Below the pieces are notes generated by a model, which was not told the DNA's origin, ran no database searches, and saw nothing but the letters and a program-made list of their open reading frames with translations. The translations under genes and the position numbers were made by a program. From an uncultured Paracoccaceae bacterium (GTDB lineage: Bacteria; Pseudomonadota; Alphaproteobacteria; Rhodobacterales; Rhodobacteraceae), in NCBI GenBank assembly GCA_947493255.1, contig CANLQK010000005.1:186001-250000 (forward strand): a stretch of 64,000 nucleotides of DNA, given 5' to 3'. Positions 37,397 to 46,222 of the stretch are shown here, one piece after another. The stretch's first letter is position 1. Each line of letters starts with the position of its first letter.

Positions 37397-37711
37397 TCAA
37401 ATGCCGCAGCACTTTCTCAGGCTGGTGCTTCCACGACAGCAATCTTCCATCAGAAACGTAACCAACCCACCGATGCGTTCAAAATTCACCCGATAGATCA
37501 AACTGCGCGACTGGCGTTCCCTCAGAATAAGACCGCTGTCTGCCAGCCCTGCCAAATGGAACGACGCGCGCGACGGGCTTGCCCCAATCTTCACCGCGAT
37601 ATCCCCTGCGCTCATGCCTTCTGGTCCCGCCTCAACAAGCGCTCGAATAACCTTCAACCGGTCCGGATTCGAAAGCGATCCAAAAAGCTCTGATGCCTCG
37701 TTCTCGTTCAT
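37397..37711 (-). CDS. ArsR-family transcriptional repressor
   Basis: The 104-residue regulator has the ArsR winged helix: LFGSLSNPDRLKVIRALVEAGPEGMSAGDIAVKIGASPSRASFHLAGLADSGLI. Two Cys pairs near the end (EDCCRG and RKCCGI) are likely ligands for arsenic or another thiophilic metal, while the usual CVC in the recognition helix is absent. The gene is divergent from a DUF6428 gene, and two operator-like palindromes lie between them. An AR-type, C-terminal-Cys sensor is the likely type. Confidence 0.9.
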   Translation of the reverse strand: MNENEASELFGSLSNPDRLKVIRALVEAGPEGMSAGDIAVKIGASPSRASFHLAGLADSGLILRERQSRSLIYRVNFERIGGLVTFLMEDCCRGSTSLRKCCGI

Positions 37712-37731
37712 ATTTCAATTATCCTTGAAAT
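37712..37731. promoter_or_regulatory. ArsR-type operator O1 in the divergent promoter
   Basis: ATTTCAA (37712-37718) and TTGAAAT (37725-37731) form a perfect 7-bp inverted repeat with a 6-nt centre. It lies directly before the ArsR start codon, so binding would block its own transcription. Confidence 0.72.
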
Positions 37732-37752
37732 GTATATTTCTGCCTGTATGTT

Positions 37753-37772
37753 ATTTCAAGAATCATTGAAAG
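37753..37772. promoter_or_regulatory. ArsR-type operator O2 in the divergent promoter
   Basis: ATTTCAA (37753-37759) and TTGAAAG (37766-37772) form the same palindrome as O1 with one mismatch and the same 6-nt spacer. It lies 10-30 nt before the DUF6428 start codon. The two centres are 41 bp apart, close to four helical turns, so the repressor could occupy both sites on one face. Confidence 0.72.
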
Positions 37773-37781
37773 GATAGTCAA

Positions 37782-38306
37782 ATGACAACCGTACGTGACC
37801 TGCTTACTGGCCTTCAGGGCCAAGACCCCGAAAAGCCTCTTATCTTTGAAACTGCTGATGGAAAAATCGGCGCCGGCTACCACGTCACCGAACTCATCCA
37901 TTCTGTCTCCACAGGCGTCGACTGCGGCGGCAATCTGGAAATATGGGAAGACGCCCGCCTACAATTGTTGGATGGCGAAGGGTCCGCACATATGCAGGTT
38001 GGCAAGTTCACGGCCATCGTCGAAAAAAGCCTCAAAGCGATTCCTGCTTTGGCGTCCTCTCCGATCAACGTCGAATTCGGCCACGGCAACGCCGCCCTCA
38101 GCCTCATGTCGCTTGGCGAACTCTCGGCCCAAGACGACGCCGTCTTCCTGCCGCTAGTCGGCACGGCAGCTGTCTGCAAGCCCGCACAAAGAACGACGCT
38201 GCCTCTCGATCAGGCGGCCGGCTGTTGTGGCAGCTCAAAACCGCCCGCCAAATCAGGGCGACGGGTTCTCGATGCCGTGTTCAAAAGAGGGGAATGTTGC
38301 GCGTAG
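37782..38306 (+). CDS. DUF6428 family protein
   Basis: The 174-residue protein shows what I recognise as DUF6428: GYHVTELIH, VDCGGNLEIWEDARLQL and a C-terminal Cys-rich tail (AGCCGSSKP and RGECCA). Seven or more cysteines at the end may bind metal or arsenite. Its divergent partner is an ArsR regulator with Cys pairs, so it is probably induced by the same metalloid. Function otherwise unknown. Confidence 0.75.
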   Translation: MTTVRDLLTGLQGQDPEKPLIFETADGKIGAGYHVTELIHSVSTGVDCGGNLEIWEDARLQLLDGEGSAHMQVGKFTAIVEKSLKAIPALASSPINVEFGHGNAALSLMSLGELSAQDDAVFLPLVGTAAVCKPAQRTTLPLDQAAGCCGSSKPPAKSGRRVLDAVFKRGECCA

Positions 38307-38339
38307 CTGTCACAGACTGCAAACAGCGCAATAGAAAAT

Positions 38340-38365
38340 GCCGTGGCAAGCTTACCTGCCACGGC
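38340..38365. terminator. Terminator of gltB (minus strand)
   Basis: GCCGTGGCA (38340-38348) pairs perfectly with TGCCACGGC (38357-38365). On the minus strand it is followed by ATTTTCTATT, a T-rich tract. It ends the gltB transcript and separates it from the convergent DUF6428 gene. Confidence 0.82.
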
Positions 38366-38378
38366 ACAAATTTAATGT

Positions 38379-41300
38379 TTACTCAGCCGGAACTGCGGTC
38401 GCTTCGTTGCCCAATGGAACGGGCAAATGGACCAACATCTCTTTCGGGCAAACCTGCACGAAATTGGCTTTCTCAGTGTCCCAATGTTGCAAGATGTCAG
38501 CGGCCTTACGGCTACCAGTCTCTTCCAAATGGCGTTCGATCAAGCCTTTCAACTGGGCCTCCCAGTGGTCCACGGTCACACCGCATGTCACCAAGGTTTC
38601 CATGTTCATCAATGCAGGTGTCTCGCGCTGCGGATCGTACAAGTAGGCCATACCGCCCGTCATACCCGCACCAAAGTTTGCGCCAATCGACCCAAGGATA
38701 ACAGCAACACCACCGGTCATGTATTCACACCCGTTGGAACCACAGCCCTCGATCACGACCTTCGCACCAGAGTTACGTACACCGAAACGTTCACCAGCAC
38801 GGCCAGCCGCAAACAGGTAGCCATCCGTCGCACCGTACAGAACAGTGTTACCAATGATGGTGTTGTCTGCCGCAACCAGCGGGCTGTTCATCGGTGGGCG
38901 AACAACAACCGTACCGCCAGACAAACCTTTGCCGACATAGTCGTTTGCATCACCAGACACTTCCAGTTTCAGACCCGGCGCCGCGAAAGCACCCAGTGAC
39001 TGACCAGCAGACCCTTTCAGCTTCACCGTCAAATGGTCAGACTGCAGCGAATTGCGCATCCCGAAATTCTTGACGATGTGGCTCGACGTCCGCGTACCAA
39101 TGGTCCGCAATGTGTTCTGAACCGCATATTCCAGCTGCATCTTCTCGCCGTCTTCCAAGAACCGTGCAGCATCTGCAACGATCTGGGCATCCAACGTGTC
39201 CGGCACAGCATTGCGCGGCTTGTTGCGGTCGTAAACGATCTCTTGTGCGCTATCGACCGTGATCAACATTGGGTTCATATCGAGGTCATCAAGATGGGCA
39301 GACCCACGGCTCACCTGCGCCAGCAGATCAGCACGACCAATAACCTCATCCAATGAACGCGCACCAATCTCGGCCAAGATTTCACGAACCTCAGTCGCAT
39401 AGAACGTGATCAGGTTAACAACCTTATCGGCGTTACCAGTGAACTTATCGCGCAGGGCTTCGTCCTGTGTACACACACCCACAGGGCATGTGTTGGACTG
39501 ACACTGACGAACCATAATACAGCCCATCGCGATCAACGCAGCAGTACCAATGCCGTATTCTTCGGCACCCAGCATCGCAGCCATCACAATGTCACGGCCA
39601 GTGCGCAAACCACCATCTGTGCGCAATGTCACCCGCTCACGCAGGTTGTTCATCGCCAAAACTTGGTGCGCTTCAGTCAGGCCCATTTCCCACGGCAAAC
39701 CACAGTACTTGATCGACGTCGCAGGCGACGCGCCAGTACCACCGTTGTGGCCAGAAATCAGGATCACGTCGGCCTTCGCCTTTGCAACACCAGCCGCAAT
39801 CGTACCCACACCGCTGGACGCAACCAGCTTCACGGTCACCTTACAACGCGGGTTGATCTGTTTCAGGTCATAGATCAGCTGCGCCAAATCCTCGATAGAA
39901 TAGATATCGTGGTGTGGCGGCGGTGAAATCAACGTCACACCCTTGGTCGAATGGCGCAGACGGGCAATCAGGTCGGTGACCTTCATACCAGGCAGCTGAC
40001 CACCCTCACCAGGTTTCGCACCTTGGGCGACCTTAATCTCCAGCTCTTCACACTGGTTCAAGTACTCGGCAGTCACACCAAAACGACCAGACGCAACCTG
40101 CTTAATCTTCGCAGATGGGTTGTCGCCGTTTGGCTCTGGCACGAAGTGTGCCGGATCTTCACCGCCCTCACCACTGTCAGATTTCGCACCAATGCGGTTC
40201 ATCGCAACGTTCAGCGTCTTGTGTGCCTCAGGGCTCAACGCGCCCAGTGACATACCCGGCGTTACAAACCGTTTGCGGATAGATGTGATGCTTTCGACCT
40301 CTTCGATCGGCACCTTCTTACCCAGCGGTTTGATGTTCAGCAGGTCACGCAGATGGATCGGCGGGTTCGCCTGCATGGCACCAGAATATTGCTTCCACAG
40401 CTCGTAAGACGCGCGGTTACACGCCTGCTGCATCAGGTGCATTGTCTGCGCTTCCCATGCGTGCTTTTCACCCTGACGGCGTGCTTTGTAGAAACCACCA
40501 ATTGGCAGAACCTTGCTGTCGCTCTTCCAACCCGTCGCGTGAACTTCTTCCGCTTTGTGTTGGATACCGTTAATCCCGATGCCGGAAATACGTGACTGCA
40601 TGCCTGGGAAATATTCCGCACACATCGCGCGGGACAGCCCCACAGCCTCAAAGTTCAAACCACCGCGATAAGACGAGATCACAGAGATCCCCATCTTCGC
40701 CATGATCTTCAACAGACCCTGATCAATCGCATTGCGATAGCGGGCAACAGCCTCGGTCAATGTGCAATCCAGCAGGCCGCGCTCAATACGGTCATCCAAG
40801 CTGTCTTCGGCCAAGTAGGCATTCACAACGGTCGCACCACAGCCAATCAGAACCGCAAAGTAATGCGGGTCAATACATTCAGCTGCGCGCACGTTGATCG
40901 ATGTAAATGTCCGCAAACCTTTACGGGTCAGCCAAGAATGCACTGCAGATGTCGCCAAAATCATTGGCGTCGCGACTTTGTCGGCGCCTTGATGTTGATC
41001 GGTCAAAACCAAGTGGCCAGCGCCAGAACGTACCGCATCTTCAGCCTCGGCACGAATACGCTTCAACGCCTCGTCCAATGCGCCCTGATCACCGCCCGCT
41101 GGGAATGTACAATCAATCTCAACACAAGATGCGTTGAAGGACCCCAACAGCGCATCCCACTGGGCGTTACCCACAAACGGGCTGTCCAGAACAATGATCT
41201 CTGTTTGGCTGCTGTCTTCGTCCAGCACGTTCTTCAGGTTCCCAAAACGGGTCTTCAGGCTCATCACACGGAATTCGCGCAAGCTGTCGATCGGTGGGTT

Positions 41301-42917
41301 TGTCACCTGAGAGAAGTTCTGACGGAAGAAGTGGCTTAACGGGCGGTACTTTTCGGACAGAACCGCAGATGGGGTGTCATCCCCCATCGACGCCAACGCC
41401 TCTTTCGCGTCTTCAGCCATCGGCGCCAGAATGTTTTCCAGCTCTTCCATGGTGTACCCAGCTGCGATCTGGCGTTTGCGCAGCTCACCGCCTTGATACA
41501 ACGGGCTTTCAGTCACTGCAGCCAGTTCGCTATCAAGCTCATTGATCTTGCCGACCCACTCGCCGAACGGCAGCGCGGATGCCATTTTGTCTTTCAGTTC
41601 TTCGTCGTGGTACAGCTCGCCTTTACCCATGTGCACACCGATCATCTGACCAGGGCCCAACGCGCCTTTTTCAACAACAGTCGCTTCGTCAGTCGGAACC
41701 ATGCCCGCCTCAGAACCCGCAATCAGCAAACCGTCACCGGTCACAACATAACGCATCGGGCGCAGACCGTTCCGGTCCAGACCCGCACAAACCCAGCGAC
41801 CATCGGTCATCGCCAATGCTGCTGGGCCATCCCATGGCTCCATCACTGCGTTGCAGTAGGAATACATATCGCGCCATGGCTTCTTCAGCTCAGTCGCCTG
41901 CTTGGACCAGCTTTCTGGCACCAACATGGTCTTCGCCATCGGCGCAGACCGCCCTGCGCGCACCAATACTTCAAACACCGCATCCAACGCCGCCGAGTCA
42001 GACGACCCGCCACCGATGATCGGCTTAATGTCTTCCGCCATATCGCCAAACGTACCAGACGCCATGCGGATTTCGTGGGACTTCATCCAGTTAACGTTGC
42101 CCTTAAGCGTGTTGATCTCACCGTTGTGCGCCAACATGCGGAACGGCTGCGCCAACCACCACTGCGGGAATGTGTTTGTGGAATACCGCTGGTGGTAAAT
42201 TGCAAACGCTGACTCAAAACGCTCGTCCAACAGGTCTGGGTAAAACTCCGCAACCTGCTCGGCCAACATCATGCCTTTGTAAATGATCGACCGGCACGAC
42301 AATGACGCCAAATACAGCCCCTGAACACCAGCCGCGGCGGCCGCTTTTTCAATTCGGCGACGGATGACATAAAGCTCGCGCTCGAATGTCTCTTCGTCGA
42401 CACCTTTGGAGTTCGAGATCAAAATCTGCTCGATCTCAGGGCGTGTGGCATTGGCCTTCTCACCAAGGCATTCCACATTCACTGGCACATGGCGCCAGCC
42501 GTAAATGTAGTAACCCATGCGCAGAACTTCTGTCTCTACGATTGTCCGGCAGGTTTCCTGCGCGCCAAAATCGGTCCGTGGCAAAAACACCTGACCAACG
42601 GCCAACAGTTCACCCGCGCGGGGTTCGTGGCCAGTACGCGCAACTTGGTCGTAAAAGAACGGCACAGGAATTTGGACGTGAATACCGGCGCCATCACCGG
42701 TCTTGCCGTCCGCATCCACCGCCCCACGGTGCCAAATCGCTTTCAGCGCCGAAATCCCGTTTTCAACAACCGAACGGCTCTTCTTCCCGTCGATAGACAC
42801 AACAAGACCAACACCACAGTTGGCCTTCTCATCTTCATGATCATACATGCCGTTTTCGGCCATGAAATCGCGCTTTGCCTGTTCAGCCTGCGCCCATGCG
42901 TCATCATATTTGGTCAT
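38379..42917 (-). CDS. gltB: Glutamate synthase (NADPH) large subunit
   Basis: GltB makes glutamate from 2-oxoglutarate and glutamine; ammonia formed in the N-terminal amidotransferase tunnels to the synthase site. The 1512-residue protein has a propeptide and the N-terminal nucleophile Cys at about residue 34 (ANCGVGLVV), an FMN-binding synthase domain, the [3Fe-4S] motif CIMVRQCQSNTC and a C-terminal beta-helix domain (GXXGXG repeats such as GGTVVVRPP). I use ATG 42917 with GAGGAG 7 nt before; the TTG just ahead would add one Met. Confidence 0.98.
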   Translation of the reverse strand: MTKYDDAWAQAEQAKRDFMAENGMYDHEDEKANCGVGLVVSIDGKKSRSVVENGISALKAIWHRGAVDADGKTGDGAGIHVQIPVPFFYDQVARTGHEPRAGELLAVGQVFLPRTDFGAQETCRTIVETEVLRMGYYIYGWRHVPVNVECLGEKANATRPEIEQILISNSKGVDEETFERELYVIRRRIEKAAAAAGVQGLYLASLSCRSIIYKGMMLAEQVAEFYPDLLDERFESAFAIYHQRYSTNTFPQWWLAQPFRMLAHNGEINTLKGNVNWMKSHEIRMASGTFGDMAEDIKPIIGGGSSDSAALDAVFEVLVRAGRSAPMAKTMLVPESWSKQATELKKPWRDMYSYCNAVMEPWDGPAALAMTDGRWVCAGLDRNGLRPMRYVVTGDGLLIAGSEAGMVPTDEATVVEKGALGPGQMIGVHMGKGELYHDEELKDKMASALPFGEWVGKINELDSELAAVTESPLYQGGELRKRQIAAGYTMEELENILAPMAEDAKEALASMGDDTPSAVLSEKYRPLSHFFRQNFSQVTNPPIDSLREFRVMSLKTRFGNLKNVLDEDSSQTEIIVLDSPFVGNAQWDALLGSFNASCVEIDCTFPAGGDQGALDEALKRIRAEAEDAVRSGAGHLVLTDQHQGADKVATPMILATSAVHSWLTRKGLRTFTSINVRAAECIDPHYFAVLIGCGATVVNAYLAEDSLDDRIERGLLDCTLTEAVARYRNAIDQGLLKIMAKMGISVISSYRGGLNFEAVGLSRAMCAEYFPGMQSRISGIGINGIQHKAEEVHATGWKSDSKVLPIGGFYKARRQGEKHAWEAQTMHLMQQACNRASYELWKQYSGAMQANPPIHLRDLLNIKPLGKKVPIEEVESITSIRKRFVTPGMSLGALSPEAHKTLNVAMNRIGAKSDSGEGGEDPAHFVPEPNGDNPSAKIKQVASGRFGVTAEYLNQCEELEIKVAQGAKPGEGGQLPGMKVTDLIARLRHSTKGVTLISPPPHHDIYSIEDLAQLIYDLKQINPRCKVTVKLVASSGVGTIAAGVAKAKADVILISGHNGGTGASPATSIKYCGLPWEMGLTEAHQVLAMNNLRERVTLRTDGGLRTGRDIVMAAMLGAEEYGIGTAALIAMGCIMVRQCQSNTCPVGVCTQDEALRDKFTGNADKVVNLITFYATEVREILAEIGARSLDEVIGRADLLAQVSRGSAHLDDLDMNPMLITVDSAQEIVYDRNKPRNAVPDTLDAQIVADAARFLEDGEKMQLEYAVQNTLRTIGTRTSSHIVKNFGMRNSLQSDHLTVKLKGSAGQSLGAFAAPGLKLEVSGDANDYVGKGLSGGTVVVRPPMNSPLVAADNTIIGNTVLYGATDGYLFAAGRAGERFGVRNSGAKVVIEGCGSNGCEYMTGGVAVILGSIGANFGAGMTGGMAYLYDPQRETPALMNMETLVTCGVTVDHWEAQLKGLIERHLEETGSRKAADILQHWDTEKANFVQVCPKEMLVHLPVPLGNEATAVPAE

Positions 42918-42959
42918 CAATCGTCTCCTCGTGCCTACCCCGGACAGGGGCGGTGCGTC

Positions 42960-43682
42960 TTAGTATTCGTTTAAGTCTGGCAAAACCTGTTCGGTCGGCG
43001 TGTAGGATGAAAGTTCAACCCCACATCCAAACTTCGGGTTCACCGAAAGGAATCCAGCCTCTCCGGGGAAGATAAATTCCACCGGCGTGTCATCACTTTC
43101 AAAGGTATCAGTCGAATTCGTGTAGCTGCTCTCGCCGCCGATAAACATGCGCCATTCAGGGTGTACAAACTCGCGCCCCATCGCGCTCCAGGCTTCGTTG
43201 CCCTCAGCATCATACGACGTCAGCGCGTATTCGGTTCCCAACAGGGTAACCCCATCGATCACAACGGTTTCACCGGTCAGTTGATCATATCCAACATAAC
43301 GGCTGTCGCCGATCTCTGCGCTTTCAGTCACAAAATCCCATGTATCCACATCGCCCGCTAAAAGGTCGGTCATCGACATGGAATCTGGCGAAGACATCAG
43401 GCGTTCTGTATGCCCAGACCGAAGATGAAAGCTCTCGACCCATTCGGCTTCGCTGTTGATCTTCCCAACATAGCTCAGGCCCTCTTCATCCAATGACGCG
43501 CGGCGTTGTTCGCCCTCCGCATCGAAATCACAAATGAAATGGTGCGACACGGAACAGCTGGTGTTCTGGATCGTCACATAGGCTTCGCACCCTTCGGGCA
43601 ACGAAAATTCCTGTGCCGTGGCAGAGGTAACCATCAACGGGCTGATGGCCAATGCGGCAAGTGTCAAAGTTGACTTCATCAT
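42960..43682 (-). CDS. Secreted protein of unknown function between gltD and gltB
   Basis: The 240-residue protein begins with a clear Sec signal peptide (MMKSTLTLAALAISPLMV...ATAQ-E, cleavage about residue 23). The mature part is acidic with four cysteines, CEAYVTIQNTSC, HHFICDF and FGCGVEL, likely two disulfides, and no TM helix. No known domain is recognised. The start ATG has GGAG 9 nt upstream. It is in the same direction as gltD and gltB but not needed for glutamate synthase, so it could be a moron-like passenger or an independently regulated gene. Confidence 0.8.
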   Translation of the reverse strand: MMKSTLTLAALAISPLMVTSATAQEFSLPEGCEAYVTIQNTSCSVSHHFICDFDAEGEQRRASLDEEGLSYVGKINSEAEWVESFHLRSGHTERLMSSPDSMSMTDLLAGDVDTWDFVTESAEIGDSRYVGYDQLTGETVVIDGVTLLGTEYALTSYDAEGNEAWSAMGREFVHPEWRMFIGGESSYTNSTDTFESDDTPVEFIFPGEAGFLSVNPKFGCGVELSSYTPTEQVLPDLNEY

Positions 43683-43719
43683 TTGTTCATACTCCACGTC
43701 AGAATGGCTGACCCATCGG

Positions 43720-43759
43720 TGTACAGGCTGTACATACAAGTTGTGTACAGCTTGTGTAC
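43720..43759. promoter_or_regulatory. Cluster of TGTACA repeats upstream of the secreted protein gene
   Basis: TGTACA occurs at 43720, 43729 and 43744, and TGTAC at 43755, spaced 9, 15 and 11 nt apart. TGTACA is itself a palindrome, so the cluster could be a multi-copy operator. It lies 38-77 nt before the start codon of the secreted protein (minus strand), right behind the gltD stop. The binding protein is unknown. Confidence 0.5.
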
Positions 43760-43771
43760 GCGATGTGCCTC

Positions 43772-45205
43772 TTACTCAGCTGCTACAGCGGCCCCTTGGT
43801 TCAGGTATTCCAGCATCGCTTCGGCTGCATCGCGACCGTCCTTAATCGCCCAAACAACAAGCGATGCACCGCGCACAATATCACCCGCAGCAAACACGCC
43901 ATCTAGGCTTGTCTGACCGGACGTGAACTCGGCTTTGATCGTGCCCCAACGGGTGACTTCCAGCTCTGGCACACCCCAAAGTGTCGGAATGTCTTCTGGC
44001 GAAAAGCCCAGCGCCTGAACAACCAGATCGGCCTCTTCAACGTAGTCACTGCCCTCAATCAGTTCAGGCATCTGACGACCGGTCGCATCTGGTGCGCCAA
44101 GACGCATCTTTTGCACCATCACACCTTCAACGCTGTTTCCTTTGAAACCGTTAGGTGCAGACAGCCAAACAAATTCTACGCCTTCTTCTTCGGCGTTTTG
44201 GGTCTCGCGTTGTGACCCTGGCATGTTTGCACGGTCACGACGATACAGGCATTTCACGCTTTCGGCACCTTGGCGAACCGCCGTACGCACACAGTCCATT
44301 GCTGTGTCACCGCCACCGATGACAACAACCTTCTTGCCCTCTGCATTCAAGGACCCGTTGTCGAATTCTTCAACGTCATCCCCAAACGATTTGCGGTTGC
44401 TCGCTGTAAGGTAATCAATCGCACGAACGATGCCGTCCGCACCCACACCTGGGGCTTCCATTTCCCGTGTTTTATAGACGCCTGTGGCAATAAGCACTGC
44501 TTCGTGCTTGCCGCGGATCGCGTCAAACGACAGGTCTTCGCCCACGTTACAGTTCATCACAAACTCTACGCCGCCATCTTCCAACTGCTGCATACGCTGC
44601 ATGACGATGTCTTTTTCCAGCTTAAAGCCAGGGATACCGTAAGTTAGCAAACCACCCCCGCGATCGTAGCGATCATATACGGTAACTTGAACGCCTTGGC
44701 GGCGCAGCATATCAGCCGCAGCCAAACCGCCTGGACCGGCCCCGATAATGCCGACGCTTTCGGTGCGTTCCACAGACGGTTTGATCGGCTTGACCCAACC
44801 GTTCTCGAACGCGGTGTCGGTGATGTATTTTTCAACAGACCCGATGGTCACGGTGCCGTGGCCAGACTGTTCAATCACACAGTTGCCTTCGCACAGGCGA
44901 TCCTGCGGGCAAATACGACCACAAATTTCAGGGAACGTGTTTGTCGCCTGAGAAATCTCGTATGCTTCTTCCAGACGGCCTTCTGCAGTCATGCGCAGCC
45001 AATCAGGGATGTTGTTGTGCAACGGGCAATGCGATTGGCAATACGGAACACCACACTGCGAACAACGCGACGCCTGCTCTTCAGCTTTTGCAGTAGCGTA
45101 CTCAGCGTAAATCTCGCCGAAATCTTCTTTACGTAGATTGGGCGGACGCTTCTCCGGCATATCGCGATCTACATCCACGAACTTCAACATCTTTTGTCCA
45201 GCCAC
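43772..45205 (-). CDS. gltD: Glutamate synthase (NADPH) small subunit
   Basis: GltD is the FAD subunit that passes electrons from NADPH to GltB. The 477-residue protein has the [4Fe-4S] cysteines in RCSQCGVPYCQSHCP and CGRICPQDRLCEGNC, the FAD motif GAGPGGLAAADML and the NADPH motif GGGDTAMDCVR. I choose the GTG at 45205 because GGGAG lies 7 nt upstream and gives MAGQKMLKFVDV; the ATG at 45220 overlaps that ribosome site. It lies upstream of gltB, with one gene between. Confidence 0.96.
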   Translation of the reverse strand: MAGQKMLKFVDVDRDMPEKRPPNLRKEDFGEIYAEYATAKAEEQASRCSQCGVPYCQSHCPLHNNIPDWLRMTAEGRLEEAYEISQATNTFPEICGRICPQDRLCEGNCVIEQSGHGTVTIGSVEKYITDTAFENGWVKPIKPSVERTESVGIIGAGPGGLAAADMLRRQGVQVTVYDRYDRGGGLLTYGIPGFKLEKDIVMQRMQQLEDGGVEFVMNCNVGEDLSFDAIRGKHEAVLIATGVYKTREMEAPGVGADGIVRAIDYLTASNRKSFGDDVEEFDNGSLNAEGKKVVVIGGGDTAMDCVRTAVRQGAESVKCLYRRDRANMPGSQRETQNAEEEGVEFVWLSAPNGFKGNSVEGVMVQKMRLGAPDATGRQMPELIEGSDYVEEADLVVQALGFSPEDIPTLWGVPELEVTRWGTIKAEFTSGQTSLDGVFAAGDIVRGASLVVWAIKDGRDAAEAMLEYLNQGAAVAAE

Positions 45206-45418
45206 AGGGTCATCTCCCAATCAAATTCAGAACGCACCGTCTAATCGCTCCCGTCACGAAAGAAAAGTCAGTACGCCTGACCTATTTACGGAAAATTATA
45301 CCCCGATCAAGCTACAAATGAGTTCTATGGCAATTTTTTAGGTCCGGATCGGCCCCATCATCCCCCTTTCCCTAGATTCCGTTTGAATTAGAAAGAACAA
45401 AACGAATCGGACACACCT

Positions 45419-46222
45419 ATGCCTCTGCTTACCCTCCTGCTTGTCGCGCTTATCCAAGGCATCACCGAATTCTTGCCCGTATCCTCATCTGGACACCTTA
45501 TTTTATTGCCTCAACTGACAGGAATGGATGATCAGGGTCAGGTCATCGACGTCGCTGTTCACGTCGGTACATTGTTCGCCGTCATCTTATATTTTTGGCC
45601 CGACGTGCGGGCCGGACTGATTGGGTTAGGCCGCCTCGCCCGTGGCAAAGTAGACACGCAAGGCGCCCGTTTGGCGTTGGGATTAATCGTTGCAACGATC
45701 CCTGTGGTCATATTCGGGTTAGTTCTAAAACTAACCGGTTTAGACGACGCAATGCGGTCAATCACCGTAATCGGCTGGACGATGTTGATCTTTGGCATCG
45801 TTCTTTATTGGGCCGACCAAACCGGCCCCACCACAAGAACCGCAAACGATTGGTCCGTCAAACATGCGCTTACCATGGGATTTTGGCAGGCCATCTCGCT
45901 CATCCCCGGTACATCGCGTTCAGGTATCACCATCACCGCGGCACGTCAGTTGGGCTACACCCGCGAAGACGGCGCAAAGCTGGCGATGCTCATGTCGATC
46001 CCTACAATCATCGCCTCTGGTGTTTTGCTTGGGGCCGAAGTGGTTCTCACAGCCGACAGCCAAGCCGCACGTGACGGCGCGATCGCAGCAGCGTTCGCCT
46101 TTGTCGCAGCGCTTGCTGCGCTATCTTTGATGATGCGGCTTTTGAAATCCGTCAGCTTCACGCCCTACGTAATCTACCGTGTGGTGCTGGGCGTAATTCT
46201 ACTATGGATCGCTTACACTTAA
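45419..46222 (+). CDS. uppP: Undecaprenyl-diphosphatase
   Basis: UppP recycles undecaprenyl diphosphate to the monophosphate carrier used for peptidoglycan and other glycans. The 267-residue membrane protein has the family motifs GITEFLPVSSSGHL and PGTSRSGITI, with about eight TM helices. The 3' end overlaps the convergent NDUFA9-like gene by 4 nt. BacA is the older name. Confidence 0.97.
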   Translation: MPLLTLLLVALIQGITEFLPVSSSGHLILLPQLTGMDDQGQVIDVAVHVGTLFAVILYFWPDVRAGLIGLGRLARGKVDTQGARLALGLIVATIPVVIFGLVLKLTGLDDAMRSITVIGWTMLIFGIVLYWADQTGPTTRTANDWSVKHALTMGFWQAISLIPGTSRSGITITAARQLGYTREDGAKLAMLMSIPTIIASGVLLGAEVVLTADSQAARDGAIAAAFAFVAALAALSLMMRLLKSVSFTPYVIYRVVLGVILLWIAYT

